A DNA stretch of 64,000 nucleotides, from assembly GCA_016708265.1 (NCBI GenBank), contig JADJGA010000012.1, forward strand, positions 1,213,001 through 1,277,000. Reading direction: 5' to 3'. The notes beneath the pieces were generated by a model that was not told where the DNA came from, searched no databases, and worked only from the letters and a program-made list of their open reading frames with translations. This document shows, in pieces, positions 9,948-18,947 of the stretch. Each line of letters opens with the position of its first letter. Position 1 is the first letter of the stretch. The DNA is from Saprospiraceae bacterium (lineage in GTDB: Bacteria; Bacteroidota; Bacteroidia; Chitinophagales; Saprospiraceae). The position numbers and the translations under genes were made by a program.

Positions 9948-10526
9948 TTAGTTAAAAAATTCTGTGTATAAAGGTGATAATTTCTTTCTTAAGTGTTTAA
10001 CAGCGTAAGCTTTCCGGCTGATGATCGTTTTTATGTTTTCTCCTGATTCATCAGCAATTTCCTGCAAAGTCTTATCTTCAATTTCATTTAAAATAAAAAC
10101 CAGCTTCTGTGATTCAGGAATTTCTTCCAGTGCTTCAAACAATACATCCCAGAACATTTCTTTAAATAATGATATTTCAGGATTTGCACTGTGATCAGCC
10201 AGCAAAATGTCATTGATCAGGTAATCTGCATCTTCGTTTTCAGATCTCAGATCTTCAAGATTTTCAGATTTATTTTTTCTGTAAAGGTCGGTGATCTTAT
10301 TTCTTGATACTGAATACAACCATCCGCTTACACTTTCCAGTTCGTCAATATTTGAAAGACGCGAGAATTGATACCAAACCTCCTGCAATATATCTTCTGC
10401 ATCTTCAATCAGATGTACTTTATCTTTGATAAATGCAAACAGTTTTTTGCCATATTTGTCAAAGGTGTTAGATATTTTGCTCTCCCTGGCTTTTTCAGAC
10501 ATATCATATGTTATTACCGTGCTCAT
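9948..10526 (-). CDS. ECF-type RNA polymerase sigma factor
   Basis: About 192 residues. Region 2 is seen in FAFIKDKVHLIEDAEDILQE, with VWYQFSRLSNIDELESVSGW and LYSVSRNKITDLYRKNK; region 4 in ALEEIPESQKLVFILNEIE and TLQEIADESGENIKTIISRK. The start is taken at the ATG at 10526 (MSTVITYD); an upstream ATG at 10550 and an internal one at 10502 are alternatives. It directs core polymerase to a small regulon, presumably including itself and the membrane protein at 9629. Long ECF proteins with this region 4 are common in Bacteroidota. Confidence 0.9.
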   Translation of the reverse strand: MSTVITYDMSEKARESKISNTFDKYGKKLFAFIKDKVHLIEDAEDILQEVWYQFSRLSNIDELESVSGWLYSVSRNKITDLYRKNKSENLEDLRSENEDADYLINDILLADHSANPEISLFKEMFWDVLFEALEEIPESQKLVFILNEIEDKTLQEIADESGENIKTIISRKAYAVKHLRKKLSPLYTEFFN

Positions 10527-10559
10527 GAATAAAGTAGACGAATGAATCACGGTTTTACT

Positions 10560-11175
10560 TTAAGTTTTGTAAAGAGGCAATAATTCCTTCATCATTTTTT
10601 TGTAAAAAATAAAATGTGTGCAACCAAGCACTATTGTCTCATAATCTTCAATCAACACTGAATCTAACTGATCTTTCAGATAATTCTTCACTTCTGCAGA
10701 GTTGAAATCGAAATTTTCTGCATAGCCTACAAGTTTATCCAACGCCAGCTTATCTACTACATTTTTTTTGTCGAGGTCAGCAATCAGACTTTCAAGTTTT
10801 CGTTCCCTAAGGGTAAATGAGGTTGCAGTCACAAGTATCCTCTTGCATTTATTCTTTTCTATTGCAGGTTTAACTGCAGGTTCCATGCCGATTATCGGAA
10901 AATCATAATGAGCCCTGAGCTCATTTATGGCTGCACTCGTGGCAGTATTGCAGGCAACAACAAGTAATTTAATGTCTTTCGATGCTAAAAACTCTACTGC
11001 TTCAAAAATATATCTTACTATATCTTCTTTAGATTTGGTTCCGTAAGGCACATTTTTTGTATCCGCATAGTAGATGTAGTTTTCATTTGGTAATCTTACC
11101 TATTGCAGTTCTTAAAACCGACAATCCTCCTATACCTGAGTCAAAAAAAGCAACCGGCATTTTTTTAATATCCAT
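10560..11175 (-). CDS. murI: Glutamate racemase, frameshifted and C-terminally short
   Basis: Makes D-glutamate for peptidoglycan from L-glutamate with two catalytic cysteines. The N-terminus from the ATG at 11175 has VAFFDSGIGGLSVL with the family Asp. ACNTATSAA carries the first catalytic Cys and VLGCTHF the second plus the following His. One frame break lies near 11095-11100, where the frame meets a stop; shifting one base gives NENYIYYADTKNVPYGT, so it is repairable. The protein stops after LLPLYKT at about 205 residues; homologues are about 260-270 and continue with an IDG..T motif and more helices. I find no continuation in other frames before the sigma gene 10 bases on. MurI identity is sure; activity is doubtful. 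Confidence 0.85.
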
Positions 11176-11216
11176 TTTTTCTACTTTGATAAAATAAAAT
11201 ATGCATTTATCCTTGT

Positions 11217-11224
11217 CAAAATTA
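11217..11224 (-). promoter_or_regulatory. Candidate -7 element upstream of murI
   Basis: Reads TAATTTTG on the minus strand (TAnnTTTG), 41 bases upstream of the murI ATG, with a TTTG at 11252-11249 farther upstream at a slightly long spacing of 24. Weak. Confidence 0.3.
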
Positions 11225-11427
11225 TCTTTTAATTTGATAAGGATAATGCAAAGCTTCAGTTTATAATTGTTATCTGAATTATCAATTTGAATATTATAAT
11301 AATTTAAAAAAAACCTTCTGCAATGTACAGATTGTTTTTAGTTTTGCAAATTGAAGATAATATTCTATCAATTGTATCAATTTCTAAGTACTCTTCATAT
11401 TTAATTAAAATAATTCAGGAGAATATC

Positions 11428-12420
11428 ATGATTGAAAATTTATTAAAGCTGATGGAGATAGATTCTACTTCCGGTATGGAAGCAGGACTTGCTTTTTTTA
11501 TCAGAGATAATTTCAGGAATGATAATAATACAATAGAATTGCAGGATGTCGGTGATGGTACTTACAATGTTTTTATAAGATGGGGAATCCCAAAAGTAAT
11601 CTTTTGCACGCATCTGGATACTGTTCCACCTTATATTTCTCCTAAATTTGAGGGTGATATAATTTATGGTCGTGGTGCCTGCGATGCAAAAGGACAGATA
11701 GCTTCAATGTTTGAAGCCTGCCTTGAACTTAAGAAAGAAGGCAATTCCGGTTTCGGATTACTTTTGCTTTCTGGAGAAGAGGTAGGTTCAAAGGGAGCAA
11801 ATATTGCAAATAAGCTGATTGAGGGATGTGAATATGTTATAGTTGGAGAACCCACAGAAAACAAAATTATCAGGGCAGGGAAGGGGACTAAGCGGTTTGA
11901 AGTGCTTATTTCAGGTAAAAGTGCTCATTCAGGATATCCTCATCTTGGAGATGATGCTGTTGAACGATTCCGGAAGTTTTTGAATGAACTTGCAGATATT
12001 GACTTTCCTCACGATGAAAAATTAGGTGAAACCACCTATAATATAAGTGGTATAAATGCTCCGAATGCTGTCAATGTGGTCCGGACCATGTTTTTTTCAG
12101 GATTTATTTCAGGACTACATTTAATTCAGACCGGTTTGTTACAGACAAACTGATGAATATGAATGATGACAAGATAAAGGTCACACTTCTCGGTGGTGAT
12201 GCCCCGATTAATTTTGAGACCCTCGATTTTGAAGGAAATAACATTGTTTCATATGGAAGTGATGCTCCGGTTCTGACAAATCTGGGTAAAAGAATGCTTT
12301 ATGGGCCAGGTTCGATATTCTTTGCTCATACCGAAAATGAACAGATAAGGACAGATGAACTTTATGAGGCTGTTAATGTTTATAAATCAATATATTACAA
12401 AATAAAAAGTTCAGGAAAAA
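11428..12420 (+). CDS. M20-family metallopeptidase/deacylase of the DapE/ArgE/LysK group, frameshifted
   Basis: Zinc hydrolase expected to remove the N-acyl group from N-acyl-L,L-diaminopimelate, giving the last acyl-branch step in this operon. The start at 11428 is preceded by a good Shine-Dalgarno (CAGGAG, 11416-11421). Metal ligands are visible: H..D in FCTHLDTVPP, D in YGRGACDAKGQ, EE in LLSGEEVGSKGAN, and the dimerisation domain starts at SGKSAHSGYPHLGDDAVERF. The first frame breaks near 12081 (GTGGTCCGGA); one base restores PDHVFFRIYFRT and joins the C-terminal part (ITLLGG-like VTLLGGDAP, YGPGSIFFAHTENE). The C-terminal frame runs without a stop into asd. Family certain. Substrate is inferred from the operon; LysK/ArgE activity is the alternative. 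Confidence 0.82.
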
Positions 12421-13454
12421 TGAAGATTAAAGTTGGAATATTAGGTTGTACAGGGGCTGTAGGGCAAAAATTTATTTCCCTGCTCAGAGATCATCCTATT
12501 TTTGAAATCTATGAATTGGTCGCTTCTGAAAATTCAGCAGGTCAGCGATATAGAGACCGTGTAAACTGGAAAGAAGCTGTTCCGTATTCAGAAAAAACAG
12601 GAAATATCACAATTAAAAAAATTGGAGATCCTCTGGATGCTAAAATCCTTTTTTCAGGTCTTGATTCATCTGTTGCCGGAGAAGCTGAAACCTTTTATGC
12701 TGAAAATGGATTTGCTGTGGTAAGCAATTCAAAAAATCACAGGATGGTTGATAATGTTCCTCTTGTGATCCCTGAAGTCAATAAAGAGCATTTTAAACTC
12801 ATTCATTCTCAGCAAAGCTACAACAGATCAGGTGGTTTCATCGTAACAAATCCCAACTGTGCTATCGTTGTTATGGCTATGGCCTTATTCCCTATACACA
12901 GAGATTTCGGTTTATCAAAGGTGATGGTGACCACTATGCAGGCTATTTCGGGTGCCGGCTATCCGGGAGTGCCGTCACTGGATATCTTAGGGAATGTAAT
13001 TCCACACATAGCTGATGAAGAGAAAAAAGTCGAGACTGAAGCTCAGAAAATACTAGGTGTACTGAGTGGCAATAAGATTGATTTTGCTGATTTTAAGGTT
13101 TCTGCAAGTTGCAACCGTGTTCCTGTCAGGGATGGTCACAGTATGTCGTTTTCGTTTGAAACTAAAACAAAAGCTACAAAGGATGAGATAATCAGTTCCC
13201 TTAGGAATTTTAAAGGGCTTGGACTGGCTTCTTCTCCTGAAAAAGTACTGGTATATTTTGACAGCCCTTACAGGCCACAACCTCTTCTTGATGCAAACAG
13301 CGGTAATGGAATGACAGTTACAGTCGGAAATCTAAGGGAATGCAGTATACTGGATTACAAAATGAGTGCATTTGGTCATAATACAATCCGTGGAGCTGCG
13401 GGAGCGGCAATCCTTAATGCTGAATTTTTACTTGAGGCAGGCTATATAAAATGA
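12420..13454 (+). CDS. asd: Aspartate-semialdehyde dehydrogenase
   Basis: 344 residues from the ATG at 12420. Reduces aspartyl phosphate to aspartate semialdehyde with NADPH, the branch point to lysine/DAP, threonine and methionine. Motifs: VGILGCTGAVGQKF (NADP loop), FIVTNPNCAIV with the catalytic Cys, GAGYPGVPSLD, and RVPVRDGHS with the catalytic His. The RVPVRDGHS form and the GYPG segment fit the archaeal/fungal-type Asd branch. No in-frame stop separates it from the M20 gene; one more A in the run just before its ATG would create one. It is followed by lysC 7 bases on. Intact otherwise. Confidence 0.92.
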   Translation: MKIKVGILGCTGAVGQKFISLLRDHPIFEIYELVASENSAGQRYRDRVNWKEAVPYSEKTGNITIKKIGDPLDAKILFSGLDSSVAGEAETFYAENGFAVVSNSKNHRMVDNVPLVIPEVNKEHFKLIHSQQSYNRSGGFIVTNPNCAIVVMAMALFPIHRDFGLSKVMVTTMQAISGAGYPGVPSLDILGNVIPHIADEEKKVETEAQKILGVLSGNKIDFADFKVSASCNRVPVRDGHSMSFSFETKTKATKDEIISSLRNFKGLGLASSPEKVLVYFDSPYRPQPLLDANSGNGMTVTVGNLRECSILDYKMSAFGHNTIRGAAGAAILNAEFLLEAGYIK

Positions 13455-13461
13455 AAGTATC

Positions 13462-14813
13462 ATGATAGTAATGAAATTCGGGGGCACATCGGTTGCAGAT
13501 GCCCCGGCCATTAACAGATTTATTGGAATTGTAAAAACCAGGCTTGATAAGAAACCTGTAGTTGTCGTTTCAGCGCTTTCGCAGGTAACAAATATTCTGA
13601 CAGAAATATGTGACAGAGCGGCAAAAGGAGATTATGACGGAGTAGTTGACCTGATAGAAAAGCTTGGGTCAAGGCATATCGCCCTTTGTGAAGAATTGTT
13701 TGGAAATGACAAAAGCAAGTTAAGTGAAGCTGTAACAGAAATTGAAAATATACTTTCCTCATTGAAGGAAGTCACAAAAGCAATAAGCTTTCTTGCTGAA
13801 ATATCAGACAGGAGGCAGGCTGAAATCATTGGGATGGGATAACTTCTGTCAAATATAGTGGTTCACAATGCGCTTAATAATGCAGGATTGCTTTGCAACA
13901 AAGTTTTTGCGCGTGATTTTATTATTACTGACAATAATTACCTGAAAGGTAAAGCTGACCAGAACATGATAATCATGAAAACTCCTCCTGTTATTGAAAA
14001 GCTTTCGCGGGCCATCAGATTGTACTGACACAGGGATTTATTTCAACAGCAAAGGACGGGTTTCCATCACTTCTTGGAAGGGAGGGTTCGGACCTTACGG
14101 CAACACTCATCGGAATGGCTTTAAATGCTGAAATGATAGAGATTTGGACAGATGTTGACGGTATTCATACAACCGATCCAAGAAAAGTCAGTAATACCAA
14201 AAGCATCACCCAGATGTCATTTGAAGTGGCAGAAGAACTATCGTTTTTCGGTGCAAAAGTCCTCCATCCTCTTACAATTCAGCCGGCAAGGAGCAGTAAT
14301 ATCCCTGTCAGAGTACTGAATTCGAGAAATCCTGAAAATCCGGGAACATTGATACTTGATGCAGGTACTGTTTCTGAAAAGGGAATTAAATCAGTTACAT
14401 GTAAGGAAAATATTACATTGCTTAACATAGTTTCTGATAGATCACTCAGCACTCATGATTTTCTTAACAGTGTTTTCAGGATTTTCAATAAATACCGGGT
14501 TCTCATCGACCTGATAAGCATCTCCGAATCTGGTATGGCAGTTGCAATTGAAAATTTCACAGATATGGAAGGTATATCAGAGGAATTAGATCATTTTGCA
14601 TGTGTAAATATTTATACAGATAAATCCCAGGTTTCAGTTGTAGGTGAAGAATTACGGGAAACAAAGGGAATAATGAAAAAGATTTTTTCCTGTATGGACA
14701 ATTTTTCAGTGGATATGATCTCAGCAGGCGGATCTGATATCAATGTAAGCTTTGTTGTCAGCAGGGATGATCTCAGCAGAGTTATGCAAACTCTTCACGA
14801 TGAACTTTTTTAA
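13462..14813 (+). CDS. lysC: Aspartate kinase, with one in-frame stop and one frameshift
   Basis: Monofunctional aspartokinase of about 450 residues, phosphorylating aspartate at the pathway entry. The N-terminus MIVMKFGGTSVAD is the ATP/Asp-binding signature. At 13840-13842 a TAA replaces the expected GAA of the GMGELLS motif; the frame continues unchanged after it (LLSNIVVHNALNNAG), so this is a base substitution. At about 14008 one G is missing from CGGGCC; repair gives LSRGHQIVLTQGFISTAKDG. The rest runs to 14813: GREGSDLTATLIG, WTDVDGIHTTDPR and C-terminal ACT domains (about 14400-14810) that bind the feedback effector, usually lysine. Both defects hit conserved sites of an essential enzyme, so sequence error is likelier than true loss. 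Confidence 0.88.
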
Positions 14814-14822
14814 TTTAATATA

Positions 14823-15499
14823 ATGAATATAGTCATTTCGGGATACGGCAAAATGGGCAGGATGATCGAAGGCATTCTGCAGAATAAACAGATCAGCTAT
14901 ATAACTACCGAAGATGTTAAATCGGTTGCTATTGATATCGCTAAGGTTTCTGTTTGCATTGATTTCACTACTCCTCAGGCTATCAGGGATAATTATAAAT
15001 TTCTGGCTGATAATTTTAGGTCAGTCGTTATTGGAACAACCGGATGGGATAGTATTAAAACTGATGTGATAAACTATTTTAGTCAGAAAAACACAACACT
15101 TGTTTATGCGAGTAATTTTTCAATCGGAGTAAACATTTTATTCAGACTGGCTGAAATAACATCTGCTTTCACTACCTCACTTTCTGATTATGATCCGTAT
15201 CTGATAGAATTGCATCACAATCAAAAACTCGATGCGCCTTCAGGGACAGCAAAAACGATAGCTGATATTGTAAGTAAACAAACAGGTAAGAAAATTGAAA
15301 TAAGTTCTGTGAGGGCAGGAAATATTCCCGGTATACATGAACTGGGTTTTGAATCCGAAATAGACAGGATAATACTCAGGCATGAGGCATTTTCGAGAAA
15401 GGGATTTGCTGAAGGTGCGGTAACGCAGCGATATGGACAGAAAACCATAATGGAGTCTTTGACTTTAAAACTCTACTCAATGAAAATTCAATGAAATAA
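14823..15499 (+). CDS. dapB: 4-hydroxy-tetrahydrodipicolinate reductase, frameshift near C-terminus
   Basis: Reduces the DapA product to tetrahydrodipicolinate with NAD(P)H. The nucleotide-binding start is NIVISGYGKMGRMIE; the middle shows VVIGTTGW and the active-site motif ELHHNQKLDAPSGTA; then RHEAFSRKGFAEGAV. As written the last 20 or so residues are out of frame. Adding one G at about 15425 gives EGAVTAAIWTENHNGVFDF and an end at 15497-15499, which fits the family's C-terminus. Starts 9 bases after lysC. Downstream lies a T/G low-complexity block before dapA. Confidence 0.9.
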
Positions 15500-15529
15500 T
15501 AAAGTAACTATTTAGTTTAAAATTGTTTT

Positions 15530-15700
15530 TTTTTTTTTATTTTTTTAATAAAAAAAAGGGGGAAGGGGGTTTTTTTTGGGGGCCACGCAAAGTTTTTTTT
15601 TTTTTTTTTTTTTTTTTTTGTTTTTGGTGGCTGTTGGGGTTTGGTGGGGTGTGGGGTGGGGGCCCGTGGTTAATTTTTTATTTTTTTTTTTTTTTTTAAC
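15530..15700. other. T/G-only homopolymer block between dapB and dapA, probable sequence artefact
   Basis: Long runs of T (one of about 30), G runs and an A run, with almost no other composition. This is unlike any other intergenic region in the window. It interrupts an otherwise closely packed operon. It looks like poor-quality read sequence or a badly closed gap; no gene, hairpin or known repeat is visible. Confidence 0.75.
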
Positions 15701-15743
15701 CTAAATAATTACAAAATCTATTCTTAATTTTAAATCAAATATC

Positions 15744-16632
15744 ATGAAAATCAATAAACTAAAAGGTTGCGGTACGGCACTTGTCACCCCTTTCAAACAG
15801 GATCTTCAGGTGGATTATGATGCATTCAGAGCACTTGTAAAGAGACAAATAATGGCTGAAATTCATTTCCTTGTACCATTGGGCACAACCGGTGAAACAC
15901 CTTGCCTGGAGGATGATGAGAAAATGGAATTGCTGAGGATAACCAATGAAGAAGCCAGAGGCAAAACTCCCGTTGTAGCCGGGGCAGGGCTGAACAGCAC
16001 AAAACAGACTATCAAAAATATGGAAATGCTTGCCAAAGTTGGTGTTGATGCATTCCTTGTGGTCACTCCCTATTACAACAAACCGACCCAGGAGGGATTG
16101 TACAATCATTTCAAGGCGATAGCAGAGTCAACAGATAAACCTGTTATAATGTATAATGTGCCGGGCAGAACAGGAGTTAATATGACTGCTCAAACCTGTC
16201 TAAAACTTGCTGAAATAGGCAATATCACTGGCATCAAGGAAGCATCAGGAAATTATGCACAGATAAGTGATATAATCAGGAATGCACCTGATGATTTTAT
16301 AATACTTTCAGGAAATGATGATGAAGTATTATCACTCATGTCAACCGGTGCTCATGGTGTAATAAGTGTTGCATCGAATGTGGCACCTGAAAAAATGGTG
16401 AGTCTTGTTGAAAATCTGCAGGCTGGAAGTATAACTAATGCTGCTTCTATTCACCACAGACTTGCATCATTATTCAGAAATTGTTTTATCGAGAGCAATC
16501 CTATACCTGCGAAGGAAGCTCTGAGTCAGCTCGGATTGATAGAAAATGTGCTCAGGCCACCCCTATACAAGGCTCAGGAAACTACTGCCAGACTGATCAA
16601 TGAGTACCTTCAAGGAATTAAAACTTTTATAA
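15744..16632 (+). CDS. dapA: 4-hydroxy-tetrahydrodipicolinate synthase
   Basis: Condenses aspartate semialdehyde with pyruvate. About 295 residues, TIM barrel of the class I aldolase type. Seen: GCGTALVTPF, VPLGTTGETPCL, VTPYYNKPTQEGLYNHF, VIMYNVPGRTGV with the active-site Tyr, GIKEASG with the Schiff-base Lys, and LSGNDDE. As written the frame runs on into dapD with no stop. Removing one base near CCTTCAAGG (about 16610) gives an ending LKELKLL and TAA at 16630-16632, overlapping the dapD ATG (TAATG). That ending matches family C-termini, so the in-frame fusion is most likely an indel effect. Confidence 0.93.
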
Positions 16633-17454
16633 TGGACGATTTGCAAAAGATGTTTTTAGAAACATGCGAATCTGAAGACAGGGAATTGTCACTTGATGTT
16701 TTTATTAAGATCAGAACTGCTCTGGAATCGGGTCAAATCAGGGTAGCTGAAAAAGTAAACGGTGAATGGATAGTAAATACCTGGATTAAATCGGCTATAT
16801 TGTGGGGATTCAGAATAGGCATCATGAAAGAATATGAGGGTGGGGGATGGAATTATTTCGATAAGGATACCATGCCTGTTCTGGATATTGAAATCTATAG
16901 CAGTGTTAGAATGGTTCCGGGAGGGACTTCTGTAAGGGCAGGAGCTTATGTTGCAAAAGGGTACTGTGATCATGCCTCCTTCGTATATAAATGTAGGGGC
17001 TTATGTTGATTCCGGTACGATGATAGATTCCCATGCACTGGTTGGGTCATGTGCACAGATAGGTAAAGGAGTGCATTTGTCTGCAGCCTCACAGATAGGT
17101 GGAGTTCTGGAACCTGTGGGTGCATTGCCTGTTATCGTGGAAGATAATGTCTTTATTGGTGGAAATTGCGGAATTTATGAAGGAACTATAATAAAGGAAA
17201 GTGCAGTAATTGGTTCCGGGGTTATCCTCAATGCTTCAACTGCACTGTTTGATAATGTGAGTGGAGAATTTATCTCAAAAGAGCAGGGTAAACCTTTGGT
17301 TGTACCTGAAAATGCAGTTGTGGTTGCCGGTAGTAGACCAATTACCAAAGGTCATGGAAATAAGCTTGGAATTCATTTATATACACCGGTGATCGTGAAA
17401 TACAGAGATGACAAAACCGGTAAATCAATAACACTTGAAGATGTTTTACGATAA
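16632..17454 (+). CDS. dapD: Tetrahydrodipicolinate N-succinyl/acetyltransferase, frameshifted
   Basis: Acyltransferase that commits the pathway to the acylated DAP branch. About 274 residues, as usual for DapD. It starts at MDDLQKMFLETCESEDREL. The N-terminal part includes EKVNGEWIVNTWIKSAILWGFR and the start of the left-handed beta-helix (RMVPGGTSVRAGAYVAKG). One extra G in AAAGGG near 16970 shifts the frame; the remainder continues as TVIMPPSYINVGAYVDSGTM, with hexapeptide repeats (GSCAQIGKGVHLSAASQIGG, DNVFIGGNCGIYEG). It overlaps the aminotransferase start by 14 bases. The residues do not tell me whether it uses succinyl- or acetyl-CoA; length favours succinyl-CoA. Confidence 0.9.
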
Positions 17455-18615
17455 ACTATATTCTGAAAATGCCCTTAATATGAGAAAATCCCCGATCAGG
17501 GAACTATTAAGGACTGCCGATATCAATAAACTGATCTCATTTGCAGGTGGATACCCTAATCCTGCCACTTTTCCTATCGAAGATCTTAAGGACATCATGA
17601 GAGATGTCATGGATAATGAAGGTACATCCGTACTTCAATATGCTGCTTCTGAAGGCAATATCAAACTCAGGAAAATCCTGGCAGAAAGATATACAAAAGA
17701 GGGTCTGGACATTACTTATGAGAATATAATAATTACTACTTCAAGTCAGCAGGCTATCGACCTTACTACTAAAGTCCTTATAAATCCCGGAGATATTGTT
17801 CTATGTGGCTTACCGTCATATCTTGGAGCACTGCAGTCATTCTGGTCCTATCAGGCTGATATTGTGGGAGTCAGGGATTTTAGTGACATGGAAAAAGTTA
17901 TAAAAGATGTAATAGCAAAGGGTAAAAAACCAAAGTTTATTTATACTGTTCCGGATTTTCCAGAATCCGTCGGGAGAGACATTATCATTAAAACAGCGTG
18001 AAGAACTGATATTCCTTGCCCGAAAATATGATTTACTGATCATCGAAGACAGTCCATACCGTGAAATACGATATGAAGGAGATCATATTCCTATGTTATA
18101 TTCAATGGACAATGAACATGTTTTGTTGTTCGGAACATTTTCAAAGACATTCGCTCCAGGATTCAGGATTGGATATATAATCGGGCCACTGGATGTGGTC
18201 AGGAAAATAGCCGTTGCCAAGCAATCATCTGACCTTTGTTCTCCGGTATTTGATCAGGCAGTCGTTGCAGAATATATGGCAAGGGGACTTTTTTGATTCA
18301 AATCTGAAGAAAACCACAACTATACAAAGAAAAAGAGACTTTATACTCGAATGTTTTGAAAAATACATGCCTGAATATGTAAGTTGGACAAAACCCGATG
18401 GTGGGATTTTTCTCTTTGTCACTTTGCCGGAATGGTGCGATGCATCTGAATTGTTCGACATCACATTGAAGCAAAATGTAGCTTTTGTGGCAGGTGGATT
18501 ATTCCATTGTGATGGTTCAGGTAAAAATACAATGAGGATCAATTTCTCATTTGTAAGCAAGGAAAGAACATTAGAAGGAGTACAGATACTTGCAATTGCA
18601 TCAGAGATTATGTAG
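17441..18615 (+). CDS. PLP aminotransferase, LysN/2-aminoadipate-like, candidate N-acyl-DAP aminotransferase; two frameshifts
   Basis: Fold-type I aminotransferase of about 390 residues, start ATG 17441 inside the end of dapD. Motifs: SFAGGYPNPATFP, YAASEGNIKLRKILAERY, TSSQQAIDL, then after the first break (about 17962, an extra C) QNPSG, LLIIEDSPYREI and the PLP-lysine motif FGTFSKTFAPGFRIGY. A second break at about 18290 (one extra T) leads into DSNLKKTTTIQRKRDF and the C-terminal small domain. The sequence resembles the LysN/GntR-MocR-type aminotransferases rather than classical ArgD/DapC. Position right after dapD makes it the best candidate for the DapC step (N-acyl-2-amino-6-ketopimelate to N-acyl-L,L-DAP). 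That role is inferred. Confidence 0.82.
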
Positions 18616-18868
18616 CTGAAAGAAAATAGAAGTATAATTGAGAAATGACTTTAAATGTCAATATGATACCTTAATAAGTCGAAAAGTTATATTTAATTTG
18701 TTCAATGACTTAAAATTTTTAAGCTGTGCCATCATCAATTTCATGCATCATTTAATTCATAAGCTATTTTTATTTGAGGAGAGTATAAAAATAAAAAATT
18801 CATATATGTAATTCCAATATTATCTTCACTTTTAATTGATTTAATAAAGTGAATTAAACTAATTTACC

Positions 18869-18876
18869 TAAATTTG
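18869..18876 (+). promoter_or_regulatory. Candidate -7 promoter element for guaA
   Basis: TAAATTTG fits TAnnTTTG, 72 bases upstream of the guaA ATG. The stretch 18616-18947 between the lysine operon and guaA shows nothing else recognisable; no purine riboswitch-like fold was spotted by eye. Confidence 0.4.
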
Positions 18877-18947
18877 CATCCTGATTCAATCCGGACTTTC
18901 AGTTTTTTTTGTGTTTCGGAAGTCTGAGTTTAAATACAAGTCAAAAA

